Made by a program: the position numbers and the translations under genes
The notes under the pieces: generated by a model
What the model saw: the letters and a program-made list of their open reading frames with translations, nothing else
The model's database searches: none
Told to the model about the DNA's origin: nothing
Shown here: positions 26,581 through 36,029 of the stretch, in pieces
How the letters are laid out: every line of letters begins with the position of its first letter
How positions within the stretch are numbered: the first letter of the stretch is position 1
DNA from: Rhodobiaceae bacterium
GTDB taxonomy: Bacteria; Pseudomonadota; Alphaproteobacteria; Parvibaculales; Parvibaculaceae
Assembly: GCA_021404525.1 (NCBI GenBank)
Contig: JAAWWE010000012.1
Span: 39,942-103,941, forward strand
Length of the DNA stretch: 64,000 nucleotides
Reading direction: 5' to 3'

Positions 26581-27374
26581 TGGATAAATATTTCGCCATG
26601 TCGCGTTTCAAATCATTCACGAAAGACATATTGAAAAGCGGTGCCGTACAGGGTGCTTTGGCGCTGTCGATTGCAAGCTATATCCGTTTGGTGCACCTCA
26701 CCTGCCGCTTCAATCAGCGGCGCGCGGACATTCCGGAACGGTTTTGGGCTGACGATGAAACGTTTATCTGCGCCACCTGGCACGGCCAGAACCTTATTCT
26801 TCCCATGTTCTGGCATAATTGGCGGACGCTCAAAATCCTTGTCTCAAAACACGGTGATGGCGAGATCATTGCAAGGCTAATGCATAGTCTTGGCCTCGGC
26901 ACCATTCGCGGCTCCGGCGCGCCGAAGGGAAAAGCTGAAAAATCAATAGAGAAAGGCGGCGCTGCCGCACTACGGGCCATGGTCCGGGCCCTTAAAAATG
27001 GTGCTTCGATCGGGCTGACCGCCGATATGCCGCCGGGACCGCGGCGCATCGCCGGATTGGGTATTGTCACGATGGCCCGCCTCTCTGGGCGACCTATCCT
27101 TCCCATTGTTGCAACCACCCGTGCCCGGCTGGTGCTCGGCAATACCTGGGACAAATTCACCATTCCGCTGCCGTTTAACCGCGGTGTAGTTGTGTGGGGT
27201 GATCCGATTTATGTGCCGCGCGATGCTGACGACGCGGCTATCGAGGCATGTCGACTGCAGGTGGAGGACGCGCTGAACCAATTGACCCGTGAGGCCAATG
27301 CTATGGTTGGAAGACGGCCCGAGAGTTCCTCCTCAGACTCAGACGCCCTCACTGACACACGCGAAGTGGGATAG
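26580..27374 (+). CDS. DUF374 lysophospholipid acyltransferase-like protein
   Basis: A 264-residue protein of the LPLAT superfamily. TWHGQNLILPMFW, TIRGSGAPKGKAEKSIEKGG, LTADMPPGPRRIAGLGIV and LPIVATTRARLVLGNTWDKF carry the DUF374 pattern, including the H-x4-[DEQ]-like acyltransferase element. It is commonly encoded near waaA and lpxK in alphaproteobacteria and may transfer an acyl chain to lipid A or phospholipid. The GTG start overlaps the stop of the ABC gene (TAGTG) and GGAGA precedes it. Confidence 0.85.
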   Translation: MDKYFAMSRFKSFTKDILKSGAVQGALALSIASYIRLVHLTCRFNQRRADIPERFWADDETFICATWHGQNLILPMFWHNWRTLKILVSKHGDGEIIARLMHSLGLGTIRGSGAPKGKAEKSIEKGGAAALRAMVRALKNGASIGLTADMPPGPRRIAGLGIVTMARLSGRPILPIVATTRARLVLGNTWDKFTIPLPFNRGVVVWGDPIYVPRDADDAAIEACRLQVEDALNQLTREANAMVGRRPESSSSDSDALTDTREVG

Positions 27375-27396
27375 CACTTTGGTCGCACCGGTTCCG

Positions 27397-28689
27397 ATGA
27401 CGCTGGGTTTGAAGACCTATCGTATGCTTACGTCAAGCACTGGCCCTCTGTTCGGATTTATTCTCAAGCGACGCACCCTTCAGGGCAAAGAAGACCCGAA
27501 CCGGGTGACCGAAAAACAGGGATTTGCGTCTGCGGCACGTCCAGACGGTCCACTGGTCTGGCTGCATGGCGCAAGCGTTGGTGAGTCTCTATCCATGCTT
27601 CCGCTGATTGAGAGTCTGTCTGAGATCCGCCCGGATATTCGCTTCCTGGTGACGACCGGCACGCTTACGTCAGCTGAGTTGATGGCTGAGCGGCTGCCGG
27701 CTTCGGCCTTCCATCAGTTCGTCCCACTGGATCATCCCGCTTACTGGGATCGCTTTTTCGATCATTGGAAACCGGACCTTGCCGTCATCATCGAGTCAGA
27801 GCTTTGGCCGAATATGATCGTCGGCAGCTGTGCGCATGGCGTCCCACTGGTCCTCGCCAACGCCCGGCTGTCTCAACAATCTGCGAAAGGCTGGGGGCGG
27901 GTCGGTCGATCGATTAAGGCTCTGCTTAGCGCTTTTGACCTTGTGCTCGCACAGGATGAGCAATCGGCCTCGCGTCTTCGTGCCTTGGGTGCCCATCGCG
28001 TCGAAACACCAGGCAATCTCAAGTTTGACGCTCCTCCCCTGCAAGCCGATAGCGGCGCCCTGGAAAACCTGCAAACACAGATCAGGGAACGACCCTGCTG
28101 GGTTGCTGCGAGCACCCATGAAGGCGAAGAAACACTCATCGGGCGCGTACATCTAGAGCTCCGAAAAAAGTTCCCCGGCCTTCTGACAATTATTGCGCCC
28201 CGCCATCCCACACGCGGGGCAGCTGTTGCAGACGATCTTAGGGAACTTGATCTTACCGTCGCACGCCGCACCCAAGACCATGCGGTTACAGACGACACCG
28301 ACATTTACCTCGCTGACACGCTCGGCGAGTTGGGTTTGCTTTTTCAGCTTGCACCCATTGCTTTTATTGGCGGGTCGTTCGTTGACGTTGGAGGCCATAA
28401 TCCGCTCGAAGCCGCGCGGCTGGGAACGGGCGTTCTTTTTGGCCCCCAAATGTTCAACTTTGAGGAGGCGGCAAAACTTCTTCTCGACGCGGACGCCGCA
28501 AAACAAGTGATGTCTGAAACTGACTTGGTCAATAGTTTGTCAATCTGGCTGTCTACACCCTCAGAAACTCAGGCTTTGGCAGCAAGAGGAGAAGAAGCCA
28601 TTTCTCAGTCAACGCATGTTGCCAGTCGAATAACACAAAAACTTCTCCCCCTTTTGCCAGAGGCTGAGAACTCAAAGGCAGATCAATAA
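27397..28689 (+). CDS. waaA: 3-deoxy-D-manno-octulosonic acid (Kdo) transferase
   Basis: A 430-residue GT30 glycosyltransferase that adds Kdo to lipid IVA. LVWLHGASVGESLSMLPLIE is the conserved N-terminal acceptor-site block with the catalytic glutamate, then TLTSAEL, IIESELWPNMI, NARLSQQS, and the C-terminal PIAFIGGSFVDVGGHNPLEAA motif. An upstream in-frame start would overlap DUF374; ATG 27397 begins MTLGLKTYRMLTS, typical for the family. LpxK follows with its ATG sharing the TAATG stop junction. Also called kdtA. Confidence 0.93.
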   Translation: MTLGLKTYRMLTSSTGPLFGFILKRRTLQGKEDPNRVTEKQGFASAARPDGPLVWLHGASVGESLSMLPLIESLSEIRPDIRFLVTTGTLTSAELMAERLPASAFHQFVPLDHPAYWDRFFDHWKPDLAVIIESELWPNMIVGSCAHGVPLVLANARLSQQSAKGWGRVGRSIKALLSAFDLVLAQDEQSASRLRALGAHRVETPGNLKFDAPPLQADSGALENLQTQIRERPCWVAASTHEGEETLIGRVHLELRKKFPGLLTIIAPRHPTRGAAVADDLRELDLTVARRTQDHAVTDDTDIYLADTLGELGLLFQLAPIAFIGGSFVDVGGHNPLEAARLGTGVLFGPQMFNFEEAAKLLLDADAAKQVMSETDLVNSLSIWLSTPSETQALAARGEEAISQSTHVASRITQKLLPLLPEAENSKADQ

Positions 28690-29759
28690 TGCGCAGTCCG
28701 TCCTTCTGGTACCCACCTATCCCGCCCAGATTGCGTGATCGCCTATTGTGCCTTGCGATGACACCTTTGGCAGGCCTCTATTCTTTCGGCGCAGGTTTGC
28801 GCCGTCGAATGAGTGTGCCCGAACGAATAAGCATCCCTGTTGTCTGCATCGGAAACTTCACGGCAGGTGGTGCGGGCAAAACACCAACGGCCATCGCCAT
28901 TGCTGAGCGGCTCAGGGCGTTGGGAGAGACGCCTCATTTTGTCAGCAGGGGGTATGGCGGTCGCGAAGTTGGACCGATTTGTGTTGATGCCGAACACCAT
29001 AGCTCCACCGATGTAGGCGACGAACCGCTCCTGCTCAGCAAACATGGACCGACATGGGTCGCGCAGGACCGCGTGGCCGGGGCCTTTTCTGCTGAAAGAG
29101 CGGGCGCAAGTGTGATCCTTCTGGACGATGGGTTTCAAAACCCGACACTCCACAAAGATCTTTCGCTATTGGTCGTTGATACGGGTGCAGGTGTTGGCAA
29201 TGGCTCGGTATTGCCGGCCGGACCGCTGCGCGAACCTTTATCGGTGGCTCTTGAAAGAACCCATGGCATTGTGGCGCTGGGGGCAGCGCCGCTACCGCAA
29301 GATATTGCGGATCAGGCCGACCAAGCCGCCATTCCCCTCTTCAATGCGACCCTTCAGCCGACGGCAGATTTTGGTGGGTCACACACTGGAGACCGGTTTG
29401 TCGCCTTTGCGGGTATCGGGCGCCCAGAGAAGTTCTTCTCGACACTTGGGCGTTTAGGGGCTGTCCTGGCAGCGACAAGGTCCTTTCCCGACCATCACCC
29501 ATTTACAGAAACCGACGCACGCTCCCTGTTAGACCTAGCTGCGCGAGAGCAGGCACGCCTAATTACCACAGAGAAGGATGCTGTCCGCCTTCGCGACAAT
29601 GAGGGCCCGGCAGCTAAAAACCTCAGCGAGCAAGCCGAGGTTTTGTCTGTGAAAGCCACGTTTGACGATCTTGACGGCCTGGATGCGTTGCTTAGCCACC
29701 ATCTGGCGGCCGCGCGGGAAAGTCACACTTACGCCCCCCCGGGCACGCGAAGGGACTGA
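28689..29759 (+). CDS. lpxK: Tetraacyldisaccharide 4'-kinase
   Basis: A 356-residue inner-membrane-associated kinase that phosphorylates the 4' position of the lipid A precursor. VVCIGNFTAGGAGKTPTAIA is the modified Walker A loop. FVSRGYGGREVGPI and LLLSKHGPTWVAQDRV are family blocks, and ILLDDGFQNPTLHKD holds the catalytic DDGFQ motif. KDAVRLRD near the C-terminus is also conserved. Its start overlaps the waaA stop. It ends 57 bp before lpxL. Confidence 0.95.
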   Translation: MRSPSFWYPPIPPRLRDRLLCLAMTPLAGLYSFGAGLRRRMSVPERISIPVVCIGNFTAGGAGKTPTAIAIAERLRALGETPHFVSRGYGGREVGPICVDAEHHSSTDVGDEPLLLSKHGPTWVAQDRVAGAFSAERAGASVILLDDGFQNPTLHKDLSLLVVDTGAGVGNGSVLPAGPLREPLSVALERTHGIVALGAAPLPQDIADQADQAAIPLFNATLQPTADFGGSHTGDRFVAFAGIGRPEKFFSTLGRLGAVLAATRSFPDHHPFTETDARSLLDLAAREQARLITTEKDAVRLRDNEGPAAKNLSEQAEVLSVKATFDDLDGLDALLSHHLAAARESHTYAPPGTRRD

Positions 29760-29816
29760 CCCCAGCGATACGACCTGTTATAAGGCTCTTCCATTACACG
29801 CTCCGGACTTGTTGTT

Positions 29817-30698
29817 TTGTCTAGCAAAGCCATCAGATACCGCCTCGAAGCGATTGCAGCCCTTCTCCCAATTGGGGTCTTCAAACTCCTGGGTCTGGAG
29901 CGCGCCTCGGCTTTTGGGGGCTGGCTGCTCAAAACAATCGGCCCACGCGTTGGCGTCAGTCGACGAGCCAGAAACAATATCAAGCGGGCGATGCCAGAGC
30001 TTTCGGAAGCCGAGGTCGAGAAGATCGTGCGCGACATGTGGGAAAACCTTGGCCGAACGTTTGCAGAATACGCGCATCTGGACAGGTTCAGGGAACCGGT
30101 TCATCGCGAGCGGGTTTCCTTGAAAGGTGCGGAGTATGTTGACGCCCTCAAAGACGAGGGCGGTATTCTGGTTTCCGGTCACTTTGCAAACTGGGAGCTG
30201 ATGCCACTCCATCTTCACCTACTGGGGTACAAAGGCGGTGAAGTCTACCGGCACGCAAACAACCCAATGATCGACAAGTGGATTGTGAAGCTTCGGTCGC
30301 GCGCCATCCAACCTGTTCAAATTCCTAAAGGCCCGCAGGGTGCGCGCGATGTGCTGCGCGTTGTCCGGGCAAAGGGTTTTCTCTGCATGCTTGTTGATCA
30401 GAAAATGAACGACGGGATCGAGGCAACCCTGTTTGGCATCAAGGCCATGAGCCCCGCAACGCCAGGCGCCTTGGCGGCTAGATACGGGGTCGCGGTGATA
30501 CCTGCGACGTTTCGGCGGACAGACGGTGTTCACTTTGAACAGGTATTGCATGAGCCGATATTCGCAGACCCAGATGCTGACCCCCTTGCTGAGACGGTCC
30601 GCATTACCCAGGAACTAAATGACTTTCTGGAAGCTGCAATTCGTGACAATCCAGCACAATGGCTTTGGCTGCACAATCGCTGGCCGAAGGATGCCTGA
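29817..30698 (+). CDS. lpxL: Lipid A biosynthesis acyltransferase (LpxL/HtrB family)
   Basis: A 293-residue secondary acyltransferase transferring a fatty acyl chain to the Kdo-lipid A precursor. SGHFANWELMPLH carries the HX4E catalytic motif, YRHANNPMIDKWI the second conserved block, LVDQKMNDGIE the third and WLWLHNRWPKD the C-terminal block. The start is an unusual TTG at 29817; no ATG occurs before residue 59, and no clear ribosome binding site is seen, so translation may depend on the upstream lpxK. It is the last gene of the lipid A block and converges on the M23 peptidase. Confidence 0.92.
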   Translation: MSSKAIRYRLEAIAALLPIGVFKLLGLERASAFGGWLLKTIGPRVGVSRRARNNIKRAMPELSEAEVEKIVRDMWENLGRTFAEYAHLDRFREPVHRERVSLKGAEYVDALKDEGGILVSGHFANWELMPLHLHLLGYKGGEVYRHANNPMIDKWIVKLRSRAIQPVQIPKGPQGARDVLRVVRAKGFLCMLVDQKMNDGIEATLFGIKAMSPATPGALAARYGVAVIPATFRRTDGVHFEQVLHEPIFADPDADPLAETVRITQELNDFLEAAIRDNPAQWLWLHNRWPKDA

Positions 30699-31568
30699 CT
30701 AAGGGGTTTCGCTTGCTGGTCGTTCCAGCGGTTTGGGCGCCGGCATGTCGCCTGCCAGCAGGGCCGGGTCGACATGAGCTGTTCGCCAATACATACGCCA
30801 GTCTAGGTGTGGGCCTGTCACGCGTCCCGTGGCTCCAACCGCTCCCACTATATCGCCTTGCTTAACCTGCTGACCGACTTCAACGTCGACGCGGCTGAGA
30901 TGCATCAACACGCTGATCATTCCATGCCCATGGTCAAGGAAGATGGTGCCCCCTTCGAAATAGAGGTCGGGGTGTGCCAGGCGTATGATGCCATCTGCTG
31001 GCGCTGCTACAGGCGTACCGGTGGTGGCTGCAACGTCGACACCATAGTGGGGCCGACGCGGTTGCCCGTTGAAAAAGCGCTGCAATCCAAACGTCCCAGT
31101 GATCACCCCTTTGACAGGCCAGATAAATTCATCTGCGAACCAGTCTTCGCTCGTGTCCGTTGGTCGCGCAACCCGCTTCAGATTGCGATCACGTGCGATC
31201 CGCTCCAATTGCTCTGCGGAAGGGCTGACATATTTCGACGCGACACCTTCAATCCGTTGCACGTCATACTCTCGTTGAGCGACATCGATGGAAAGACTCT
31301 CGCGCTCGGCATCTGGATATTCAAGATCAAGGTGGGCGGTACCTTCATGATCACGGTCGAAGGCGAACAGAAAGTGTCCTCGCTCCGACACCATGAGAGG
31401 CTCGCCATCCAGTATGACTTTTGTGCCGGGCTCAGTGGTACCGATGATGATCCCGCCTTGAATAGCCTCACCGGTCAATTCGACACGGTCTTCCGCCCAG
31501 GCTGGAAGCCCCACAAAAAGAGAGGTCACAACGAACAGAAGCAATGTGTGCAGGAACCTAAGCGTCAT
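30699..31568 (-). CDS. M23 family metallopeptidase
   Basis: A 289-residue exported protein with a signal peptide (FLHTLLLFVVTSLFVGLPAWA). A small beta domain comes first; the LytM domain covers about residues 160-265 with RPHYGVDVAATTGTPV (HxxxD zinc ligands) and GRVTGPHLDWRMYW. In classical M23 enzymes the last motif is HxH and the second His is a zinc ligand; here it is H-L-D. Such HLDW variants occur in alphaproteobacterial relatives, so activity may persist or be altered. It cuts or senses peptidoglycan cross-links. It overlaps DUF2093 by four bases and converges with lpxL. Confidence 0.85.
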   Translation of the reverse strand: MTLRFLHTLLLFVVTSLFVGLPAWAEDRVELTGEAIQGGIIIGTTEPGTKVILDGEPLMVSERGHFLFAFDRDHEGTAHLDLEYPDAERESLSIDVAQREYDVQRIEGVASKYVSPSAEQLERIARDRNLKRVARPTDTSEDWFADEFIWPVKGVITGTFGLQRFFNGQPRRPHYGVDVAATTGTPVAAPADGIIRLAHPDLYFEGGTIFLDHGHGMISVLMHLSRVDVEVGQQVKQGDIVGAVGATGRVTGPHLDWRMYWRTAHVDPALLAGDMPAPKPLERPASETP

Positions 31569-31786
31569 TCCTGCCCCTTCAACTCAAGTTCTCGCTTCAG
31601 CGCGGCAGCTGCATCCACATAGGCTTCCTGCCGATCTGCATGCCAATAGCGCAGATCGCTCAGCGGGATGTTGGCACCTGTCACCGCACACACGACAAAC
31701 GTCCCCTGGCGGACCACATGGTACTCGCCGTCTCCATAAACCAGCTCTGCCTTGCTTCCGCCGAAGCCATTTTCATGTCGATTCAT
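31565..31786 (-). CDS. DUF2093 domain protein
   Basis: A 73-residue protein: GGSKAELVYGDGEYHVVRQGTFVVCAVTGANIPLSDLRYWHADRQEAYVDAAAA in part matches the alphaproteobacterial DUF2093 family (A-E-L-x-Y-x-D-x-[ED]-x-x-V-x-x-G; CAVTG-x-x-IPL-x-x-L-x-YW). Function unknown. It sits between xseA and the M23 peptidase and its stop overlaps the M23 start (ATGA), so they are co-expressed. DUF2093 next to xseA is a recurrent arrangement. Confidence 0.88.
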   Translation of the reverse strand: MNRHENGFGGSKAELVYGDGEYHVVRQGTFVVCAVTGANIPLSDLRYWHADRQEAYVDAAAALKRELELKGQE

Positions 31787-31863
31787 ACGCTCAACCTACC
31801 TTCGGTGCGCGGAGATGTCATTCCTGCCGTGCAAATATGGTTTCTTGCAGCTGTTCTTGGCCC

Positions 31864-33315
31864 CTAGAACAGCTGACCCTGGTCATCTGTGGGTGCCACC
31901 CTCTTTTTCGAAATGGTTCTTTTAGCCTTAGGAGATGCCGCCGGCTTATCCAATGTCTCACCAGCCACGACCGGCAGCTTGTCTGATCCTGCGAATTCGA
32001 GCTCTAGCGGCGCTCCCGGCCCGATGCCAGCAGATCCCCGGACAGGGGCACCCTTTTCGTCACGCACCAAGGCAAACCCGCGGCTCAAAACAGATTGATA
32101 GCTCAATGTATCCAGAAGCCGCCCTGCCTGCGCCAAGCGCCCAGAGAGGTCAGTCAAATGTCTCTTTTCCGCGCGGGCCGCACGGGCTGCAAGATCCTGC
32201 GTTCGCTGCTGCCCATTCGCGACCTTGGATGCCAACACCTGACCCGACAGGCGGCCTGCAACTCGTTCCAACTGGCCTCGCTTTGCCGACGTAGCGGCTC
32301 CCAGACCGAGCCCCAATCGCTGGCTTGCATGGTCCAGACGTTGTCCTGGTAGCGCAAAAAGGTCGTCTGCTTTGGGAATGCCGCGGGCGAGGCCCTCCAG
32401 ACGTGCGCCCAGCTCCGTCACTTTTCGGGTCTCGGCGCGTACCAGTCGCCGGGCATTGTCCAAGACCCGGGCGACCAGATCTGCGCGCACAGGCACTGCC
32501 ATTTCAGCGGCGGCTGTGGGTGTCGGCGCGCGCTGGTCAGACGCGAAATCAATGAGCGTGGTATCGGTTTCATGTCCAACAGCAGAAATGAGTGGAATTT
32601 CACTCGCTGCCGCAGCTCTCACCACGATTTCTTCGTTGAAGGACCAGAGATCTTCAAGCGATCCGCCGCCTCGCGCGACAATCAAGAGTTCCGGGCGCGG
32701 CACCGGCCCGTCTGGCGCAAGATCATTGAACCCTTTAATCGCCGCAGTAACCTCTTCTGCCGATTGCTCCCCCTGAACCCGAACCGGCCAGACGAGAACA
32801 TGGCGAGGAAACCTGTCCCGAAGACGATGCAGGATGTCCCTGATAACGGCGCCCGACGGGCTTGTCACCACACCGATGGTCCTGGGCAGAAATGGAAGGG
32901 GGCGCTTCTTTGCCGGATCAAACAAGCCTTCGGCTGTCAGCGCCTTTTTACGCTGCTCCAACAGTGCCATGAGAGCGCCGACGCCTGCCAGTTCCATGCT
33001 TTCAATGACAATCTGATAGCGCGATTGCCCAGGGAAGGTTGTGAGTTTCCCCGTACAGACAACTTCAAGCCCCTGCTCCGGCTTTACCTTCAACCTTGAC
33101 GCCACGCCCTTCCAGATCACGCCGTTCAGGACGGACTTGTCGTCTTTCAGGTCGAGATAAAGATGGCCGGACGCTGGTCGACTGACACGCCCCAGCTCGC
33201 CACGCACCCGCACATAGCCATAGGTATCCTCAACCGTGCGCTTGAGTGCCATAGACAGCTCGCTCACGGAGAATTCGTAGGCATTTCCGGGGATTGTCTT
33301 GTCAGCCATGGGCAC
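31864..33315 (-). CDS. xseA: Exodeoxyribonuclease VII large subunit
   Basis: A 483-residue subunit of the single-strand-specific nuclease ExoVII. N-terminal OB-fold: [20 protein letters not shown] and [19 protein letters not shown]. Catalytic domain: [42 protein letters not shown] and [18 protein letters not shown], then a long Arg/Ala-rich coiled coil. A GTG at 33315, two codons before ATG 33309, has AGAGGA at 7-nt spacing and is the better start. A ProLys-rich tail ends the protein. Divergent from purD across 184 bp. Confidence 0.95.
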   Translation of the reverse strand: MPMADKTIPGNAYEFSVSELSMALKRTVEDTYGYVRVRGELGRVSRPASGHLYLDLKDDKSVLNGVIWKGVASRLKVKPEQGLEVVCTGKLTTFPGQSRYQIVIESMELAGVGALMALLEQRKKALTAEGLFDPAKKRPLPFLPRTIGVVTSPSGAVIRDILHRLRDRFPRHVLVWPVRVQGEQSAEEVTAAIKGFNDLAPDGPVPRPELLIVARGGGSLEDLWSFNEEIVVRAAAASEIPLISAVGHETDTTLIDFASDQRAPTPTAAAEMAVPVRADLVARVLDNARRLVRAETRKVTELGARLEGLARGIPKADDLFALPGQRLDHASQRLGLGLGAATSAKRGQLERVAGRLSGQVLASKVANGQQRTQDLAARAARAEKRHLTDLSGRLAQAGRLLDTLSYQSVLSRGFALVRDEKGAPVRGSAGIGPGAPLELEFAGSDKLPVVAGETLDKPAASPKAKRTISKKRVAPTDDQGQLF

Positions 33316-33499
33316 AGCTCATTCCTCTTTAAGCCTTTGATTTTACTTCAAAATTTGTAGAACCATTTGGATCCCGCGGCGGTTTGCCGGAATCGCCCAC
33401 CATGATACAAGATTGTCCGGGGATTGCTCAGGGAATGCCCGGAAAAACGCTGAGGACCGACACCACGGTCCAACAATGGAATTCAGGGATCGAAGTCGA

Positions 33500-34783
33500 A
33501 TGAACGTTCTGGTTATAGGATCAGGCGGGCGCGAACATGCTCTCGCATGGGCGATTGCCTCCAGCCCCCTGCTTGGCGAGCTCTATTGCGCGCCCGGGAA
33601 TGCAGGGATCGCCGATGTCGCAACTTGTGTCGATATTGGCGTTGATGATTTCGATGGCATCGTCGCTTTTTGCCAGGAAAACAGCATCGACTTTGTTGTC
33701 GTTGGACCTGAAGACCCGCTGGTTGGTGGGATTGTTGATCGACTGGACGAAGCCGGCATTAAAAGCTTCGGCCCCAATGCAGCAGCGGCCCAACTTGAAG
33801 GCTCCAAAGGCTTCACCAAGGATCTCTGCGCAGACTATGACATTCCGACCGCGGCCTATGGGCGCTTTGCTGACGCCGCTGAGGCCAAAGCCTATCTCGA
33901 TAAACATGCCGCCCCGATTGTGATCAAGGCGGATGGCCTGGCTGCTGGCAAAGGCGTCATCATGGCGGAAACCGACGCAGAAGCAGTTGCCGCTGTCGAT
34001 GAGATTTTTGGCGGCAAGTTTGGTGGGGCTGGCGCGGAACTCGTCATTGAAGAGTGGCTTGAAGGTGAGGAAGCAAGTTTCTTTGCTCTCTGCGACGGCA
34101 AGACAGCTGTACCTCTGGTGGGCGCACAAGATCACAAGCGGGTCGGTGACGGGGATGTCGGCTTAAACACAGGTGGCATGGGCGCTTACTCTCCAGCACC
34201 GGTGCTCTCCATGAGCATGCAATTTGCGCTGATGGACCGCATCGTCAATCCCACTCTCGCTGCGATGGCCGAGAAGGGAATGCCCTTTAAAGGCGTTCTT
34301 TTTGTTGGCCTCATGATCACCAAGGATGGTCCAAAGCTCATCGAGTTCAATGTGCGTTTCGGCGATCCGGAATGTCAGGTCCTGATGATGCGGCTTATGT
34401 CAGATATCCTTCCGGCACTTGTCGCTTGCCATGATGGGACGCTCGATCAGATCGAGCTTGAGTGGAATGATGATGCCGCTCTCAGCGTGGTCATGGCGAC
34501 GGAGGGCTATCCGGAGGCATACGAAAAAGGGTCTGAGATCAAAAATCTTGAGGCCGCTGCCGCTGAAGACGGTATTGAGATATTTCACGCAGGCACCCAA
34601 AGCGATGGCAAGAAGACCACCGCTCATGGTGGCCGGGTGTTGGCAGTCACGGCGCTTGGAAAGTCCGTCGCTGCCGCGCAGTCGCGCGCTTACAAAGCCG
34701 TCGATGCCGTTGACTGGCCAGAAGGCTTTTGTCGCCGTGACATTGGCTATCGCGCTGTCGCTCGCGAAAAACAATCAGCATAA
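33500..34783 (+). CDS. purD: Phosphoribosylamine-glycine ligase
   Basis: A 427-residue ATP-grasp enzyme of purine synthesis (GAR synthetase). [20 protein letters not shown] is the canonical start, so the 29 extra codons upstream are not used. Further blocks are [49 protein letters not shown] and [16 protein letters not shown]. It stands alone, divergent from xseA and 30 bp before the first phosphotransferase gene, whose own GAGGGAGATGGGCCC leader separates it. Confidence 0.96.
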   Translation: MNVLVIGSGGREHALAWAIASSPLLGELYCAPGNAGIADVATCVDIGVDDFDGIVAFCQENSIDFVVVGPEDPLVGGIVDRLDEAGIKSFGPNAAAAQLEGSKGFTKDLCADYDIPTAAYGRFADAAEAKAYLDKHAAPIVIKADGLAAGKGVIMAETDAEAVAAVDEIFGGKFGGAGAELVIEEWLEGEEASFFALCDGKTAVPLVGAQDHKRVGDGDVGLNTGGMGAYSPAPVLSMSMQFALMDRIVNPTLAAMAEKGMPFKGVLFVGLMITKDGPKLIEFNVRFGDPECQVLMMRLMSDILPALVACHDGTLDQIELEWNDDAALSVVMATEGYPEAYEKGSEIKNLEAAAAEDGIEIFHAGTQSDGKKTTAHGGRVLAVTALGKSVAAAQSRAYKAVDAVDWPEGFCRRDIGYRAVAREKQSA

Positions 34784-34813
34784 TTATTAATAAGACATGA
34801 GGGAGATGGGCCC

Positions 34814-35908
34814 ATGAGTGAGCCTGTATCAAGTGGTAAACAGGAGCAATTCTCCGGTACCCAGTCGGTGATGGAACAGCATCGCTTCGATGAAAAAAAA
34901 CTGGAGGACTATCTGGCTGCCAATGTTGAGGGGTTCCAGGGACCGCTAGAGGTGCGCGAGTTTAAGGGCGGACAATCCAACCCAACCTACCAACTTGTGA
35001 CGCCCAACAAGAAATATGTTCTACGCAGGAAGCCTCCAGGAAAACTGCTTCCATCAGCACACGCAGTTGACCGCGAATATAAGGTCATTACAGCCCTTGG
35101 CACGGTTGGATATCCGGTTGCCAAGACCTATTGCCTCTGCATGGATGAAAGCATCATCGGTACCATCTTCTATGTGATGGATATGGTTGAGGGGCGCATA
35201 CTATGGGAGCCTCTGCTGCCCGGCTATGAACCTGCCCAGCGGCGCGCGATTTTCGAAGCCAAAAACAAGACACTGGCTCAGCTGCACATGGTGGACTATG
35301 AGGCGATCGGCCTTGGCGATTTCGGGAAACCCGGGAACTATTTCGCCCGGCAGATTTCCCGCTGGTCAAAGCAGTATGTGGCATCAGAGTCCGAAAGCAT
35401 CAGTGAAATGGACAAGCTGATGGACTGGTTGCCGGGCAACATTCCTGAAGATGATGCGGTGAGTATTGTCCATGGTGATTATCGTCTCGACAATATGGTG
35501 CTGCATCCAACTGAAGACCGCGTTCTTGCGGTCCTTGACTGGGAGCTCTCCACGCTTGGGCATCCGCTCGGCGATTTCACCTACCATATGATGCAATGGA
35601 TCATGCCAAGCATGGGAGACACACCGGGCACCCAGACCCTGGGCGACGCTGACTTGCCGGCGCTCGGCATTCCGACGCTCGATGAATATGTCAAAATGTA
35701 CTGCGACCAGACAGGGCGCAAGGGCATCGACAATCTGGACTATTACTTTGCCTACAATCTCTTCCGGCTGGGCGGTATTTTGCAGGGGATTGTCGGTCGG
35801 GTGCGCGATGGCACCGCCGCCAGCGAACATGCCGCGCGCGACGCCTCTCAGGTTCGCAAGCTGGCCGAGCTGGGTTGGCATTACGCACAGCGCGCTGGTG
35901 CTGTGTAA
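34814..35908 (+). CDS. APH-like phosphotransferase, acyl-CoA dehydrogenase-associated (copy 1)
   Basis: A 364-residue aminoglycoside-phosphotransferase-fold kinase. The residues EFKGGQSNPTYQL, LRRKPPG and DREYKVITALG form the N-lobe, SIVHGDYRLDNMVLHP the catalytic loop (HGD..xxN) and VLDWELSTLGHPLGDF the metal-binding aspartate region. This subgroup is related to the kinase domains of ACAD10/ACAD11, which phosphorylate 4-hydroxy acyl-CoAs so that the acyl-CoA dehydrogenase domain can remove the phosphate. An acyl-CoA dehydrogenase at 41220 fits, though it is 6 kb away on the other strand. A terminator follows. Confidence 0.85.
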   Translation: MSEPVSSGKQEQFSGTQSVMEQHRFDEKKLEDYLAANVEGFQGPLEVREFKGGQSNPTYQLVTPNKKYVLRRKPPGKLLPSAHAVDREYKVITALGTVGYPVAKTYCLCMDESIIGTIFYVMDMVEGRILWEPLLPGYEPAQRRAIFEAKNKTLAQLHMVDYEAIGLGDFGKPGNYFARQISRWSKQYVASESESISEMDKLMDWLPGNIPEDDAVSIVHGDYRLDNMVLHPTEDRVLAVLDWELSTLGHPLGDFTYHMMQWIMPSMGDTPGTQTLGDADLPALGIPTLDEYVKMYCDQTGRKGIDNLDYYFAYNLFRLGGILQGIVGRVRDGTAASEHAARDASQVRKLAELGWHYAQRAGAV

Positions 35909-35929
35909 CAAGCCTCAAGGTCAGGAAAC

Positions 35930-35965
35930 AAGCCGGGTTATCCTTACGGATTGCCCGGCTTTTTC
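35930..35965 (+). terminator. Rho-independent terminator between the two phosphotransferase genes
   Basis: AAGCCGGG (35930-35937) and CCCGGCTT (35954-35961) enclose a 16-nt loop and are followed by TTTTC. The two paralogous genes are therefore likely separate transcripts. Confidence 0.75.
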
Positions 35966-36029
35966 ATGACTCTTTGCATGAGCCCAGATCCCTTGCTATC
36001 CCTAGATCAAAGACATTTAGGAGAGAGAT

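Noticed and set aside
33521..34135. A 204-codon minus-strand frame over purD
   Set aside because: The plus-strand purD has all family motifs; the reverse frame has none.
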